From: Bdellovibrio sp. KM01
Lineage (GTDB): Bacteria; Bdellovibrionota; Bdellovibrionia; Bdellovibrionales; Bdellovibrionaceae
Assembly (NCBI RefSeq): GCF_013752535.1
Contig: NZ_CP058348.1
Coordinates: 2,914,001-2,978,000 of the forward strand
Length of the DNA stretch: 64,000 nucleotides
Direction of reading: 5' to 3'
Shown: piece after piece, positions 48,693-57,794 of the stretch
Layout: each line of letters begins with the position of its first letter
How positions within the stretch are numbered: position 1 is the stretch's first letter
Position numbers and translations under genes: made by a program
The notes under the pieces: generated by a model
Database searches by the model: none
What the model was told of the DNA's origin: nothing
The model's input: only the letters and a program-made list of their open reading frames with translations

Positions 48693-51600
48693 ATGAGATT
48701 GATCTCAGGGATTCTCATCCTGTTGGGAACAGCAGGATGCACCTTCGATGCAACCTTAAGGGACTTAGCATCAGTGGATCTTAATACATTGCCGGCGAAT
48801 ACTTCTGTCGCCTATCGCGACTACTACAGCAAAGTCAGTCACTTCGCCCATACTCAATCGACACTGCAAAACGGAAAAGTTCTTATCGTGGGTGGCGCTG
48901 TTGATGGCACTCGCAATGCGACGAACATTGTCGAAATTTTCGATCCGGAAACTCAGAAATGGGCCAAAGCTGCTGACCTTCCTGTAGCCGTTAATAATCA
49001 TACTTCAATAACACTGAACGACGGACGCGTGCTCGTTACGGGGGGCGCAACGACAACGACGATCCTTAGCGATGCCTACATTTACTCCCCCTCAACGAAC
49101 ACCTGGACTCAAGTTGCATCGATGTCCACAGCTCGGGTTTATCATACAGCGACTCTTTTAAGTGACGGTCGAGTTCTCATTGCGGGCGGCAGAGCGGTCA
49201 CGGGAGGAGCTGATTTAGCTTCGAGTGAAATTTACGATCCAACTGCTGACACCTGGACATCCGCTGGAAACATGCCTCGCACTCGCTCCTTTCATCAAGC
49301 GGTTCTTCTCAATAGCGGCAAAGTTTTAGTTGTCGGCGGTTCGAGCACCAACTCCCTTTACCGTGATGCCCACCTTTATAACCCGGCCACAAACTCTTGG
49401 GCTGGCACAGGAAGCTTGGCCGTTGGACGCTTATATCACACAGTCACTCTTTTGGATGACGGCCGTGCTCTTGTCATCGGTGGGATGGAAACCGCAACGA
49501 CCAGTACGACTGAGATCTATGATCCAACGACGGAGACTTTCACCACCAAGAGTGGCATGCCCGCCCCCCGCGCGTCACATGCCGTTGTAAAAGCCAATGG
49601 CTGGGTCGCTGTCGTCGGTGGTTATGATTGGAATAGCTGCGCCAATGCTTGCCCAGACATGTTTGCTTACAATCCAACTTCAGATTATTGGGTGACTTTA
49701 TCGACTACGCAAATTGCACGGTCTGAATTGACGGCGTTGCTTTATCAGTCGGCAATTTATGTTATCGGTGGCAGAACCGTGGGTGGCACGGGCACTCCTG
49801 TCACTGAAAGACTTAACGTTCAAAATCTTTTCTGGACTCAAGAAGCAAGTTTAACAACTTCAAGAAGCTTCCACTCTATGACGACCTTAAGCGATGGTAA
49901 ATTGCTGGTGGCCGGCGGCATCACCACGGTTGGTTTCAGTTATTTATCAAGCTCGGAGATTTTCGATCAGTCGACCAACACTTGGTCGGCGGGACCGACG
50001 ATGTCAACTGCCCGCGGAGAAAGTACGGCCGTTCGCCTAAACAACGGAAACGTTCTCCTTACTGGTGGATACGACGCCGGAGGCGTCATGTTCAGTTCAG
50101 ATATTTATAATCCGAGCTCGAACACCTGGAGTGCGGGTCCCGCAATGAATAGCTATCGCGCTTATCATTCAGCTACATTGCTTGCCAACGGCAACGTTCT
50201 GATCGTCGGTGGATATAATGGCGCCGCCGAAACCGCAACAACAGAGATTTACAATCCGACGACAAATACATTTACACTGGGGCCTTCTGCACCTCAAGCA
50301 ATCAGAAATCATACGGCGACCTTGCTTTCAAATGGTCACGTCATCGTAATCGGTGGCCAGGCGGGAGCAACTATCCGCACATCCGTCTATGACTATGATC
50401 CCGTGGCTAATTCTTGGTCGACAAAAACATCTGTCCCCGTTGCTCTCACCAAGCACACAGCGACATTGATTTCAGGAAAAATTGCCGTTGTGGGTGGCAT
50501 GACCACTGGCGCATCGGAACTAAATACCGTTCGTCTGTATGATCCCGCGACGGATACCTGGACGTCGCTGACTTCGATGAATCACGCCCGCTATGATCAC
50601 CAGACTGTTATTCTTCCCAGTGGAAATGTGCTGGTTGCCGGAGGCACTGGTGCTGTGAATTCCTCGGAAATATACAACGTCACGAATAACACTTGGACGA
50701 ATACATACCGGGTCCTTGCGAAAGGCCGCAGTTCATTCAAAATGACTCTGTTAAATAATGGCCGCGCTCTGGCTGTGGGGGGCCAGGTCGGTGGCACCAA
50801 TGCAGTCAGCGTTGAATCCTTTGTCGAGGATTATCAGGTTCCGCAGTGGACAATACAATTTTCTCAACCAGCTCGCTATGCTCATGCGGGTGCCTTGATG
50901 TCCAACGGTAACGTCTTCATGGCCGGAGGCGTGGATCTGAACGGTTCGATCCTGCTTAGCACCGCCATCTATGCTCCCACCACAAACAAGTGGAGCGTAG
51001 GCCCTAACTTAGCTGCCGGTCGTTTCTATCATTCTGTAACTGCCATGAAGAACGGCAAAGTTCTTATCGCCGGCGGTATGTCGCAAACGACTCCTTCGAC
51101 CCTCGCGGAAATCTATGATCCGGAGACAAACACCATTGCCACAACTCCATTACCTAATGCGCGCTTAGCACCTTCGGCAGTTTTGATGAGTGATGGTAAA
51201 GTGATGCTCTCCGGTGGTTACGATGCAACTTACTCTCCCGTAACCGCCGTCGATATCTATGATCCGTCGACAAACACATGGTTTAGTGCAGCTCCCAGAA
51301 CTGGTTCACTCTTCGACACGACGGTTGCATTGTCGGCAACAAAATATTTGGCAATAAGCCCCGTGGGCGCATCAGTTTATGATTCAACAACAAACACATG
51401 GACAGCTACAGGACCAATGAGTGTTCCCCGTGCAATCGCTACCGCGGCCGTGCTTCCGAACGGGAAAGTTTTTGCAGCTGCCGGCACTGACGCCACGGGT
51501 GCCGCCGGCACAACTGTCACTGAAATTTATGATCCAACGACAAATACCTGGTCTCAGGCAGCTCCTATGCCGGAAGCCGTAGCTTTGCAATCCGGCACCC

Positions 51601-51836
51601 TTCTTCCAAGTGGCAAAATCGTCATCATCGGCGGAGCCCGCAACGATATGTCGACCAGCGATGCTGTTTACTACTATGACCCATCTACAGATACCTGGAC
51701 GACGGGCACACCTTTAACAGACGGCAGGTACTTTCACCTCTCCATCCTATTGCCAAATGGGCGCGTCTTCGTTCATGGCGGCAGTAGCGATAAGCTGGGC
51801 GTATTGCCTTTCTGGGAGCAGGTTTTAGATTTCTAA
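48693..51836 (+). CDS. Giant Kelch-repeat lipoprotein
   Basis: 1047 residues from MRLISGILI. ATGs at 48675 and 48642 are in frame; the chosen one gives the most typical lipoprotein signal, GTAGCTF. The whole mature part is Kelch repeats of ~48 residues: vLvvGG...SSEIYDPxTNTW....M...RxxHTATLL. I count 20 full units plus one partial at the C-terminus, with a closing strand at the N-terminus: 21 blades, which would fit three seven-bladed propellers. Unit 18 is degenerate (AISPVGAS lacks GG). Kelch propellers bind proteins or sugars (galactose oxidase fold). Probably surface-exposed; possibly an adhesin, an inference. Confidence 0.85.
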   Translation: MRLISGILILLGTAGCTFDATLRDLASVDLNTLPANTSVAYRDYYSKVSHFAHTQSTLQNGKVLIVGGAVDGTRNATNIVEIFDPETQKWAKAADLPVAVNNHTSITLNDGRVLVTGGATTTTILSDAYIYSPSTNTWTQVASMSTARVYHTATLLSDGRVLIAGGRAVTGGADLASSEIYDPTADTWTSAGNMPRTRSFHQAVLLNSGKVLVVGGSSTNSLYRDAHLYNPATNSWAGTGSLAVGRLYHTVTLLDDGRALVIGGMETATTSTTEIYDPTTETFTTKSGMPAPRASHAVVKANGWVAVVGGYDWNSCANACPDMFAYNPTSDYWVTLSTTQIARSELTALLYQSAIYVIGGRTVGGTGTPVTERLNVQNLFWTQEASLTTSRSFHSMTTLSDGKLLVAGGITTVGFSYLSSSEIFDQSTNTWSAGPTMSTARGESTAVRLNNGNVLLTGGYDAGGVMFSSDIYNPSSNTWSAGPAMNSYRAYHSATLLANGNVLIVGGYNGAAETATTEIYNPTTNTFTLGPSAPQAIRNHTATLLSNGHVIVIGGQAGATIRTSVYDYDPVANSWSTKTSVPVALTKHTATLISGKIAVVGGMTTGASELNTVRLYDPATDTWTSLTSMNHARYDHQTVILPSGNVLVAGGTGAVNSSEIYNVTNNTWTNTYRVLAKGRSSFKMTLLNNGRALAVGGQVGGTNAVSVESFVEDYQVPQWTIQFSQPARYAHAGALMSNGNVFMAGGVDLNGSILLSTAIYAPTTNKWSVGPNLAAGRFYHSVTAMKNGKVLIAGGMSQTTPSTLAEIYDPETNTIATTPLPNARLAPSAVLMSDGKVMLSGGYDATYSPVTAVDIYDPSTNTWFSAAPRTGSLFDTTVALSATKYLAISPVGASVYDSTTNTWTATGPMSVPRAIATAAVLPNGKVFAAAGTDATGAAGTTVTEIYDPTTNTWSQAAPMPEAVALQSGTLLPSGKIVIIGGARNDMSTSDAVYYYDPSTDTWTTGTPLTDGRYFHLSILLPNGRVFVHGGSSDKLGVLPFWEQVLDF

Positions 51837-51841
51837 ATTAT

Positions 51842-52474
51842 TTAGTACATCAATTTCAAAGTGAGCATAGCTGATGCGATAGTTCCGGTACCCTTGGTGG
51901 TACCGGAGGATGTGGTCGTATTCAATTCTGTCGTCGAGGAACGGCCCACATATTCAATCACAAAGTGCTCTCCAATAAACCAGCCAACCCCCAACATAAT
52001 TCCCGCGCCGCCTTTGGCTTCATAACTTCCCAGGAAAGTCGTGGCTGGCCTAAAATTCACCGTGCTATAAATCAGTGCGAAGGGAAGATAAAACGAGTCC
52101 CAACGATATTCCGTTCCCATATAGATATTGTGCTGCTGGTACCTTGAAGCGGAGGAGGAGCTAAAGTTCGTTGTGCTCATTCCATTGAAAGTAACCTTCT
52201 TGAGCTCCCGCTCTGCCCCATACTCAAGCCCGCTGATAAAGCCCCAGGAATTTTTGGGTGCATACCAAATATGCAAACTAAACCCTGAAGCTCCGGAATA
52301 TTCCATGTCATAGGTTTTTTCAGCGGTGGTGCCCGAGGTGGGAGTTTCTTGATTTTTTAAATTCACCAAGAAATTGGGACTGTAACCGCCACCCACTCCG
52401 ACTTTCCAATCAGAAGATTCAGCACGCGCCCCAAGACTGACCAACAAGATCAAAACCGCAAACGTAGACTTCAC
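51842..52474 (-). CDS. Outer-membrane beta-barrel protein (OmpW/OmpA-like size)
   Basis: 210 residues. Signal peptide ends at ARAESS. Strands with alternating aromatics (WKVGVGGGYSPNFLV, GFSLHIWYAP, NIYMGTEYRWDSFYLPFALI) and a Tyr C-terminus (LKLMY) point to an eight-stranded barrel. Convergent with the Kelch gene, 5 bases apart, no terminator between them. Family not pinned down. Confidence 0.76.
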   Translation of the reverse strand: MKSTFAVLILLVSLGARAESSDWKVGVGGGYSPNFLVNLKNQETPTSGTTAEKTYDMEYSGASGFSLHIWYAPKNSWGFISGLEYGAERELKKVTFNGMSTTNFSSSSASRYQQHNIYMGTEYRWDSFYLPFALIYSTVNFRPATTFLGSYEAKGGAGIMLGVGWFIGEHFVIEYVGRSSTTELNTTTSSGTTKGTGTIASAMLTLKLMY

Positions 52475-52609
52475 AAATGACTCCTTATTGCAGCTAGATA
52501 AACAGATGTTTAGTTATGCTGACAAATGAAATGCTGAAGTCTGGGCAATGGTCTGGAAAAGTTAAACTTTGTCTCGTTTTATGCCGATGGAACCCTTGGA
52601 GAAAACATC

Positions 52610-52837
52610 ATGGATCGTGATCAACTTATCGAAGAAATCAAAAAACAGATAATGGAAGAGCTTAAGGGTGCTGCCTCCCCGCTCACCGATAAAATTTCCC
52701 CCGAACAAAAAGCCGAAATGGTGGAAATGAAAAACTCTGTGGAAAGCTCCGTAAAGGAAAATCCCTGGATGGCTATGGGTATCGCGGCGCTTGCTGGCTT
52801 TATGATTGCTCGTCTTCTTTATCGCAGGGATGACTAG
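52610..52837 (+). CDS. DUF883/ElaB-YqjD-like membrane-anchored protein
   Basis: 75 residues. The N-terminal amphipathic helix region is charged; the C-terminus KENPWMAMGIAALAGFMIARLLYRRDD-type segment (residues 48-75) is the signature of this family: Pro-Trp, a short membrane helix and a basic end. E. coli relatives anchor stationary-phase ribosomes to the membrane. It precedes the holin-like gene by 2 bases, a common pairing. Confidence 0.78.
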   Translation: MDRDQLIEEIKKQIMEELKGAASPLTDKISPEQKAEMVEMKNSVESSVKENPWMAMGIAALAGFMIARLLYRRDD

Positions 52838-52839
52838 TT

Positions 52840-53301
52840 ATGATGAAATTTATCTTGCCACTTTTGTCTTTCCTAATCGGTAACGCCAAAGGCTTTATCA
52901 AAGAACCGGCGGAAGCATTTTCGCAACAACTCGCCATGCGAGTGCGTTCGTTGACGACTTTGTTGGTGGCAGTCATTGGCTCCCTGGCTTTAGGTTGCGT
53001 GGGACTTTCGCTGTTCATCGCTTCGATCGCTTCACAATTGGACAAGAATGAAGAATTCCATGTCTCTGGTGGAATGATCGTTTATCTGTGCCTGACTGTG
53101 GTTTCGATTGGCGTTTTGATTTATTCATTAAGCAGCAAAACTTGGATGAAGAGTCTGGGTTTTGAGGAAAAACCGCCGCAAGCAGCTTCCACCGGCAAAC
53201 GCGCTTCGGGTGCTTTGGAAAATGCGGTGGCTCTTTTAGTGATGGATTATATCGACGAAAGGAAATCTCGTCGTGACGAACGTCCCCACTCTCGCGATTA
53301 A
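52840..53301 (+). CDS. Phage-holin-family (DUF1469-like) membrane protein
   Basis: 153 residues. Two membrane helices (about 46-68 and 80-102) joined by a short loop, with a soluble C-terminus (EEKPPQ). It matches the holin-X/DUF1469 group that commonly follows DUF883 genes in non-phage settings. No phage genes nearby, so a cell-envelope role is more likely than lysis. Function unproven. Confidence 0.72.
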   Translation: MMKFILPLLSFLIGNAKGFIKEPAEAFSQQLAMRVRSLTTLLVAVIGSLALGCVGLSLFIASIASQLDKNEEFHVSGGMIVYLCLTVVSIGVLIYSLSSKTWMKSLGFEEKPPQAASTGKRASGALENAVALLVMDYIDERKSRRDERPHSRD

Positions 53302-53322
53302 TTATTTCTTAAAGCACAAATA

Positions 53323-53354
53323 AAAAAGGCAGCCTCAATGAGCTGCCTTTTTAT
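53323..53354. terminator. Bidirectional Rho-independent terminator
   Basis: AAAAAGGCAGC pairs with GCTGCCTTTTT across 8 bases, A-tract before and T-tract after. It serves the holin-like operon and the convergent Gly-rich gene. Confidence 0.88.
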
Positions 53355-53371
53355 TTTATTCCGTGCGGGAA

Positions 53372-53641
53372 TTAGTAACCGTTGCCACCGTAGTAACCGC
53401 CATCTTCATCATAACCGCCGCCGTAGCCGCCACCATCGTATTGACCGTCGCCGTCTTGACGACTGCCGTCTTCGTAAGGACCATTGCCACCATAGCCACC
53501 ACCATCAAAAGAATCACCATTGCCACTGCACTCGTAAGATTCTTCTCTTGGGTCGCAACCTTCCGCGGGTTGAGCAGCGAATGCACATGTGAACGGAGCC
53601 AAGATCGCAGCCATCATCAAAGCCATAACCAGATTTTTCAT
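53372..53641 (-). CDS. Secreted Gly/Tyr/Asp-rich small protein
   Basis: 89 residues from MKNLVMAL, with GGAGG six bases ahead; the longer frame to 53749 has no SD. Signal peptide ends at AFAAQP. After two Cys (EGCDP, YECSG), residues 45-89 are low complexity: Gly, Tyr, Asp and Asn (YDGGGYGGGYDEDGG). Probably disordered, exported. No family recognised. Similar in style to the DUF3011 protein at 14249. Confidence 0.72.
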   Translation of the reverse strand: MKNLVMALMMAAILAPFTCAFAAQPAEGCDPREESYECSGNGDSFDGGGYGGNGPYEDGSRQDGDGQYDGGGYGGGYDEDGGYYGGNGY

Positions 53642-53759
53642 TCGAAACCTCCAAAATAAGAATCCCCTGCTTATCACAGGGGACACACTTGGACTAATGA
53701 AAATGTAGTGAATCTGTTGAACGGAAAAAAGCGCTGCAGAAATTCTCAAATGTTAACTA

Positions 53760-55568
53760 TTATCGGGCCGAACCATTCATAAATTCTAGAACCCGGTCGG
53801 ATAATTCACGCGAGTTGTTGATTCTTTGCACAGCACTTCCCGATTCTTCTTTGTCCGCAGCAGAAGGTTCATGGTACTTTTGCAGATAACTTTCCACTTT
53901 AGAACCAAACACATGCCAATCCACTCCGTCTTTGTCGGCACTTGGAAACTCTGTCAATACACCCATACCGCGCTTTGCATACAGACGCGAACCTTCGGTT
54001 TTAGGATTAAAGGTATAAAGTGCCTGACCACAGACAGACAAGTCACAAGAGCGATTCTCTGGAAACATGGTTTGAATGGTTTCAGCAAATACTTCGTTCA
54101 ATGCCTTTGCACGCAACTCTGCGCTCTTCGCCATGAAGAACTTCACCGGCTCAAAGATTTCTCCGGCCTTCAAATAAACTGGTTGTCTTCCGACGAACTC
54201 GCCATTCACCACGCGAGGTCCCACTTGTTGCATCGTGATGCCTTCCACAAGTGCAGGACGAGGCATTCTAAAACCTTCACCTAAGTATGCTTCCATTTTC
54301 AATAGGGGAACTTTATTCTCCCGTATCAATGACGGATCTACGATGCGATCCGATTGCGCTGTGGGATAATCGTTATAGATCGTCGAACCAAACTTACCTG
54401 TGTACTCAATCCATTTGCCAGCATCAGCATTAAAGATCTGGGCTTTTCCATAAGACGCGCGATTCAGCCCCATGGCCGCCAGCAACTCGCCAGAGTCTTT
54501 CTTGCGAACCATAACATAGTCTGTTGAGTTTAAAGTTTCCAGAACCTCAGAGAAGTCCGCCTTGATAAACGATTCACCCCAATGACGGCGTTCGACGTAT
54601 TCCGGGTAAATTTCAGAGATCAATTCGATCACCCAGCTTTTTTGCAACTCCTTACCTTTTGCAATCGCTGCCGAAGAAACTTGAGCCTTGCTTGTGAACT
54701 TGGTTCCGACCACGATCACAACCATGTCTCCACGATCATATTCTTCGCGAAAAGCAATTCGGCTCAGTCCAGTACCTGATACCGCTTCAACTGGAACTTC
54801 GGTGACACGACTTTCTTTAGTGTGACCACGCAGGCGCGCCAAACTCTCGCCCGATTTCATCTTCGCGCGATCGCTCGCGTCCCACTCTAAACGACGGCTA
54901 TCAAATATCGCGTCGTACTCGGGATAAGTTTTACCAGATTTAATCACGGCCACGATACGATCTAAGTATTTGTGCAAGGCTTGCGAATAGGCGGCTTGAT
55001 TTGGAAATTCATTTCTGCGCGGCAGATCGGGAACTTCAAACCCTCCACCCCACTCGGTTGTGCGGAAGGTGTACGGCCCCCCTTGTGGCGAGTGAGAAGA
55101 GATGTATTCATAACGAGTACTGGCGGAGGCCACCTCGGACTGAATATCTGCCTGAATATACCCAGGCAATTCATCGTTACGGCCGAGATTGGATTTCGCA
55201 AAATATTTACTTCCCATGGTGTAGAGACGACTGTCTTCACGTGGTGCTTGCACAAACTCACGAGGGATACTCCCCAGAGGCTGCACAGGAGTTTTAGCAA
55301 CTGGCATTGACTTGAGATAACCGGTCCAAGATTTTGGTGGAAATGCAGATGAATTCTCAGTGGCGTCGACAAAGATTCGACCACAGCTTTCAGCACCATG
55401 GGAGAACGATCCCCACAGCAGCACCAGAGACACTCCCATCAGGGTTCCTATGAATTGTCTAACAGCTGTATAAAGGCTGAACAATGCCACTGGTAAAAAC
55501 CTCCAAATTCGATCTAAAAACCACCTGGTTAAAAGTGGTCTTCTCCTCTTATGAAGTTCAAATGGCAT
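53760..55568 (-). CDS. Large exported protein of unknown function
   Basis: 602 residues. A basic N-terminus precedes two hydrophobic stretches; the second (IGTLMGVSLVLLWGSFSHGA) looks like a signal peptide, cleaved near SHGAES. The body has no motif I recognise; central segments (DYVMVRKKDSGELLAAMGL, RGDMVVIVVGTKF) suggest mixed alpha/beta, possibly GNAT-like, but this is weak. Two Cys near the end (SCDLSVCGQ). It starts 14 bases after the TetR-type gene, so it is probably under that regulator. Confidence 0.7.
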   Translation of the reverse strand: MPFELHKRRRPLLTRWFLDRIWRFLPVALFSLYTAVRQFIGTLMGVSLVLLWGSFSHGAESCGRIFVDATENSSAFPPKSWTGYLKSMPVAKTPVQPLGSIPREFVQAPREDSRLYTMGSKYFAKSNLGRNDELPGYIQADIQSEVASASTRYEYISSHSPQGGPYTFRTTEWGGGFEVPDLPRRNEFPNQAAYSQALHKYLDRIVAVIKSGKTYPEYDAIFDSRRLEWDASDRAKMKSGESLARLRGHTKESRVTEVPVEAVSGTGLSRIAFREEYDRGDMVVIVVGTKFTSKAQVSSAAIAKGKELQKSWVIELISEIYPEYVERRHWGESFIKADFSEVLETLNSTDYVMVRKKDSGELLAAMGLNRASYGKAQIFNADAGKWIEYTGKFGSTIYNDYPTAQSDRIVDPSLIRENKVPLLKMEAYLGEGFRMPRPALVEGITMQQVGPRVVNGEFVGRQPVYLKAGEIFEPVKFFMAKSAELRAKALNEVFAETIQTMFPENRSCDLSVCGQALYTFNPKTEGSRLYAKRGMGVLTEFPSADKDGVDWHVFGSKVESYLQKYHEPSAADKEESGSAVQRINNSRELSDRVLEFMNGSAR

Positions 55569-55582
55569 GCCCCCTCAGTGCA

Positions 55583-56239
55583 CTATTTGATAACACCTGC
55601 CACGATCATTTTGGCCGCCCTAACGGCGTCTTGCTCAACCTGTTTGTATTCTGACTTCACTCTTTCGGAACAGATTTCGATGATGGCTCCGGTGATAATT
55701 CTTTGCACTGATTTGGCAGCGAAACGCAAATCCTCAGGGTTCAATTTCTCGCGCTTGCCAGCGGAGGTCTGTAACTGAATGAAGGATACAATTCTATCCG
55801 CTCCCATGTTCGTCAGGTTCTCGTGAAGCTTGCGATAGCGTTCCTGCTGCGACGACACCATAAAGAACAAGATCCAAGCTCTTAAGTTCACAGGCTGTTC
55901 ATGAGCCCAGGCCACAGCAGAGCGTACGTATTCGGAGAACTGCACCTCGGGATCATTACTCTGGGAAAAGGCCGCAATAACAGCCGCCTGATACTGCCCG
56001 CGGATCAACTTCATGGTCGTCTCAAAAAGGGCTTCTTTATCCGGAAAATAGTGACTGACCAAACGGCGACTGGTCTTTGCTGGAATGGCCACATCATCAA
56101 AGCTGACGTGCTCATAGCTGACGGCAGAGTACGCCTTGATAGCACCTTCTAATATCTCCAGACGCCGCTTATCTGCTTTAGAAAGCTCACGAGGAAACAG
56201 TTCGGAATAGATCTGTCGCTGTGTCGATTTTTTATCCAT
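55583..56239 (-). CDS. TetR-family transcriptional regulator
   Basis: 218 residues. N-terminal helix-turn-helix region: KRRLEILEGAIKAYSAVSYEHVSFDDVA and KTSRRLVSHYFPDKEALFE, with the typical YxHFxxKExL-like end. The all-helical C-terminal half is the ligand and dimer domain. Divergent from the secreted-protein operon at 56363; the palindrome at 56304 is its likely operator. It also shares a strand with the 602-residue exported protein. Effector unknown. Confidence 0.85.
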   Translation of the reverse strand: MDKKSTQRQIYSELFPRELSKADKRRLEILEGAIKAYSAVSYEHVSFDDVAIPAKTSRRLVSHYFPDKEALFETTMKLIRGQYQAAVIAAFSQSNDPEVQFSEYVRSAVAWAHEQPVNLRAWILFFMVSSQQERYRKLHENLTNMGADRIVSFIQLQTSAGKREKLNPEDLRFAAKSVQRIITGAIIEICSERVKSEYKQVEQDAVRAAKMIVAGVIK

Positions 56240-56303
56240 ACATGAACATTCTACCCCAGGTTCACATAAAGTTCATAATTATTCCCATTTCGTGAATTTA
56301 AAA

Positions 56304-56332
56304 TTCCCAATTTGGGAAAATGAGGATATAAC
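56304..56332 (+). promoter_or_regulatory. Candidate promoter with overlapping operator palindrome
   Basis: TTCCCAA-T-TTGGGAA (56304-56318) is a perfect 7-1-7 palindrome. It overlaps the -35 position of a promoter with -10 TATAAC at 56327-56332 (17-base spacer from TTCCCA). This is how a repressor such as TetR would block transcription. Confidence 0.55.
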
Positions 56333-56362
56333 GCAATACATCAATAACCTCATGGAGTATTT

Positions 56363-56893
56363 ATGAAATTTTCTAAAATGTTGTTATCTTTAGCGATTAT
56401 ATCGTTCTCTGGCCTTGCTTCAGCTCAGTCTGAGGGCAACGGCAGCCTTCAACGTGTCCAGCTTTCTGCCTCCCTATTAAATGAAAAGGGCGAAGCGTTC
56501 TGTAATTCCCTGTGGTCCTTCAGGGTCTCCGGAAGACCTGAACTTTGTAAAGCCGTTCTCAAAATTGAAAACAGAATCATCTTGGAACTGATGAACAAAG
56601 GCCCGGGCTACGACATCCTTCGTGCTGAGTATATCGATGCCAGTGAAAAACTTTGCAGCTCATTGATCTATAATTTTGCAACTGCAAAAGCAAAGGGTTG
56701 TTGGAACGTGGCTCTTAGCAAAGTCTCGTCTTTCGATGATCTTGCTAAATCAGAAATCTCAACCGTTGACCTGCACCTGAAAGACCTTGAAGAAAAAAAA
56801 TCTGCGTACTGCCGCGCTTTGCACAGTGAAAGCTGCGTAAGCCTTCAAAACTCATTTTTACAAGTCATTACTGAACTAGCAAAAGTTAACTAA
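56363..56893 (+). CDS. Secreted protein A of a three-gene operon (paralogue of next gene)
   Basis: 176 residues. Signal peptide ends at ASAQSE. Helical mature part with seven Cys, mostly paired in sequence. Shared with the next gene are QRVQLSASLL, EAFCNSL and NKGPGYDILRA, plus a Cys-rich middle (ASEKLCSS, AKGCWNVAL). I do not recognise the family. First gene after the palindrome-overlapped promoter. Tandem duplication followed by divergence is the simplest origin. Confidence 0.75.
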   Translation: MKFSKMLLSLAIISFSGLASAQSEGNGSLQRVQLSASLLNEKGEAFCNSLWSFRVSGRPELCKAVLKIENRIILELMNKGPGYDILRAEYIDASEKLCSSLIYNFATAKAKGCWNVALSKVSSFDDLAKSEISTVDLHLKDLEEKKSAYCRALHSESCVSLQNSFLQVITELAKVN

Positions 56894-56909
56894 AAAAATT
56901 GGAGAATTT

Positions 56910-57407
56910 ATGAAAACAAGAAATATGATCCTTGGCTTCTTAGTATCCCTTTCCGCAATTTCTGCGAAAGCAGAAATCAGCAGCGTAAAACAACAACGCG
57001 TGCAACTTGTCGCCTCGTTCTTACAAGAAAAAGATATCGAGTTTTGCAATAAGCTATCCCACACCCGTGGCGTGTCGTACCTGGCTGCAGATAAATGCGT
57101 TGAATATGTGAAAGCAGAGCAAAGAACGATTAAACAGCTCTCAGCGAATGGACCTGGTTACGATATTCTTCGTTCAATTCTTTTGGATAGAGGTCTGGAA
57201 GCCTGTAAAGCTCAGTATGCAACTGATTGCTGGGAATTGATTCAAAGCAGAGTCGCAGCATTCGATGCGATTGCGGCCGCAAACTATCAAGTGATTGATA
57301 TTCTAGCCGAAAACTTCGCTTACAAAGCAGACGTTTACAGATACGGTTCGGACTTTACCCCTTCTAAAAAAGCTTTCGTTCAACTACTTACTGAAATGTC
57401 CAAATAA
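56910..57407 (+). CDS. Secreted protein B, paralogue of the preceding gene
   Basis: 165 residues; GGAG eight bases before the ATG. Signal peptide ends at ISAKAE. Aligns along its length with protein A: QQRVQLVASFL, IEFCNKL, ANGPGYDILRS and TDCWELIQSR, with Cys at matching places. 16 bases after protein A. Unknown family. Confidence 0.75.
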   Translation: MKTRNMILGFLVSLSAISAKAEISSVKQQRVQLVASFLQEKDIEFCNKLSHTRGVSYLAADKCVEYVKAEQRTIKQLSANGPGYDILRSILLDRGLEACKAQYATDCWELIQSRVAAFDAIAAANYQVIDILAENFAYKADVYRYGSDFTPSKKAFVQLLTEMSK

Positions 57408-57416
57408 GGAGAAAAA

Positions 57417-57743
57417 ATGAAAACATTAATTATGACCCTAGTTACTATGGCCATCAGCTCGTCAGCTTTCGCAGGAGCGGCAACTCATGTCAACGCCGTC
57501 GCCTGCGGGATTGCCGTGAGTGAAAACGAATTTGTTGCGGAATCACGCGCTTATTCAAATCCAGCCGACGACCAATATCTTAACAATCCAGGAATTTTGG
57601 GAACTTTGCTATTTGAACTAACAAAGTCTGAAAAATCACCTGTTCTGAAACGTGGCAATCAGTACTGTGTATGGGGCAAGTTCATTGTTCCAGCAGATGG
57701 TTCAGAGGGTTCCGTCGAACCTTACAGCGTTCAAGAAAAGTAA
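57417..57743 (+). CDS. Secreted protein C, third gene of the operon
   Basis: 108 residues; AAGGAG five bases before the ATG. Signal peptide ends at AFAGAA. Two Cys (AVACGIA, NQYCVWGK) likely pair. It is not a clear paralogue of A or B. 9 bases after protein B and closed by a terminator. Unknown function. Confidence 0.72.
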   Translation: MKTLIMTLVTMAISSSAFAGAATHVNAVACGIAVSENEFVAESRAYSNPADDQYLNNPGILGTLLFELTKSEKSPVLKRGNQYCVWGKFIVPADGSEGSVEPYSVQEK

Positions 57744-57752
57744 CAGCTCAAA

Positions 57753-57783
57753 AAAAAGCCCGGTGATAAACCGGGCTTTTTCA
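57753..57783 (+). terminator. Bidirectional Rho-independent terminator
   Basis: AAAAAGCCCGG pairs with CCGGGCTTTTT across TGATAAA. Ends the three-gene secreted operon and probably the convergent hydrolase gene. Confidence 0.9.
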
Positions 57784-57794
57784 ATCTTAAAGAA

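Noticed and set aside
52840-53301. Holin-like gene taken as a prophage remnant
   Set aside because: Its DUF883 partner and surroundings are chromosomal; no other phage genes.
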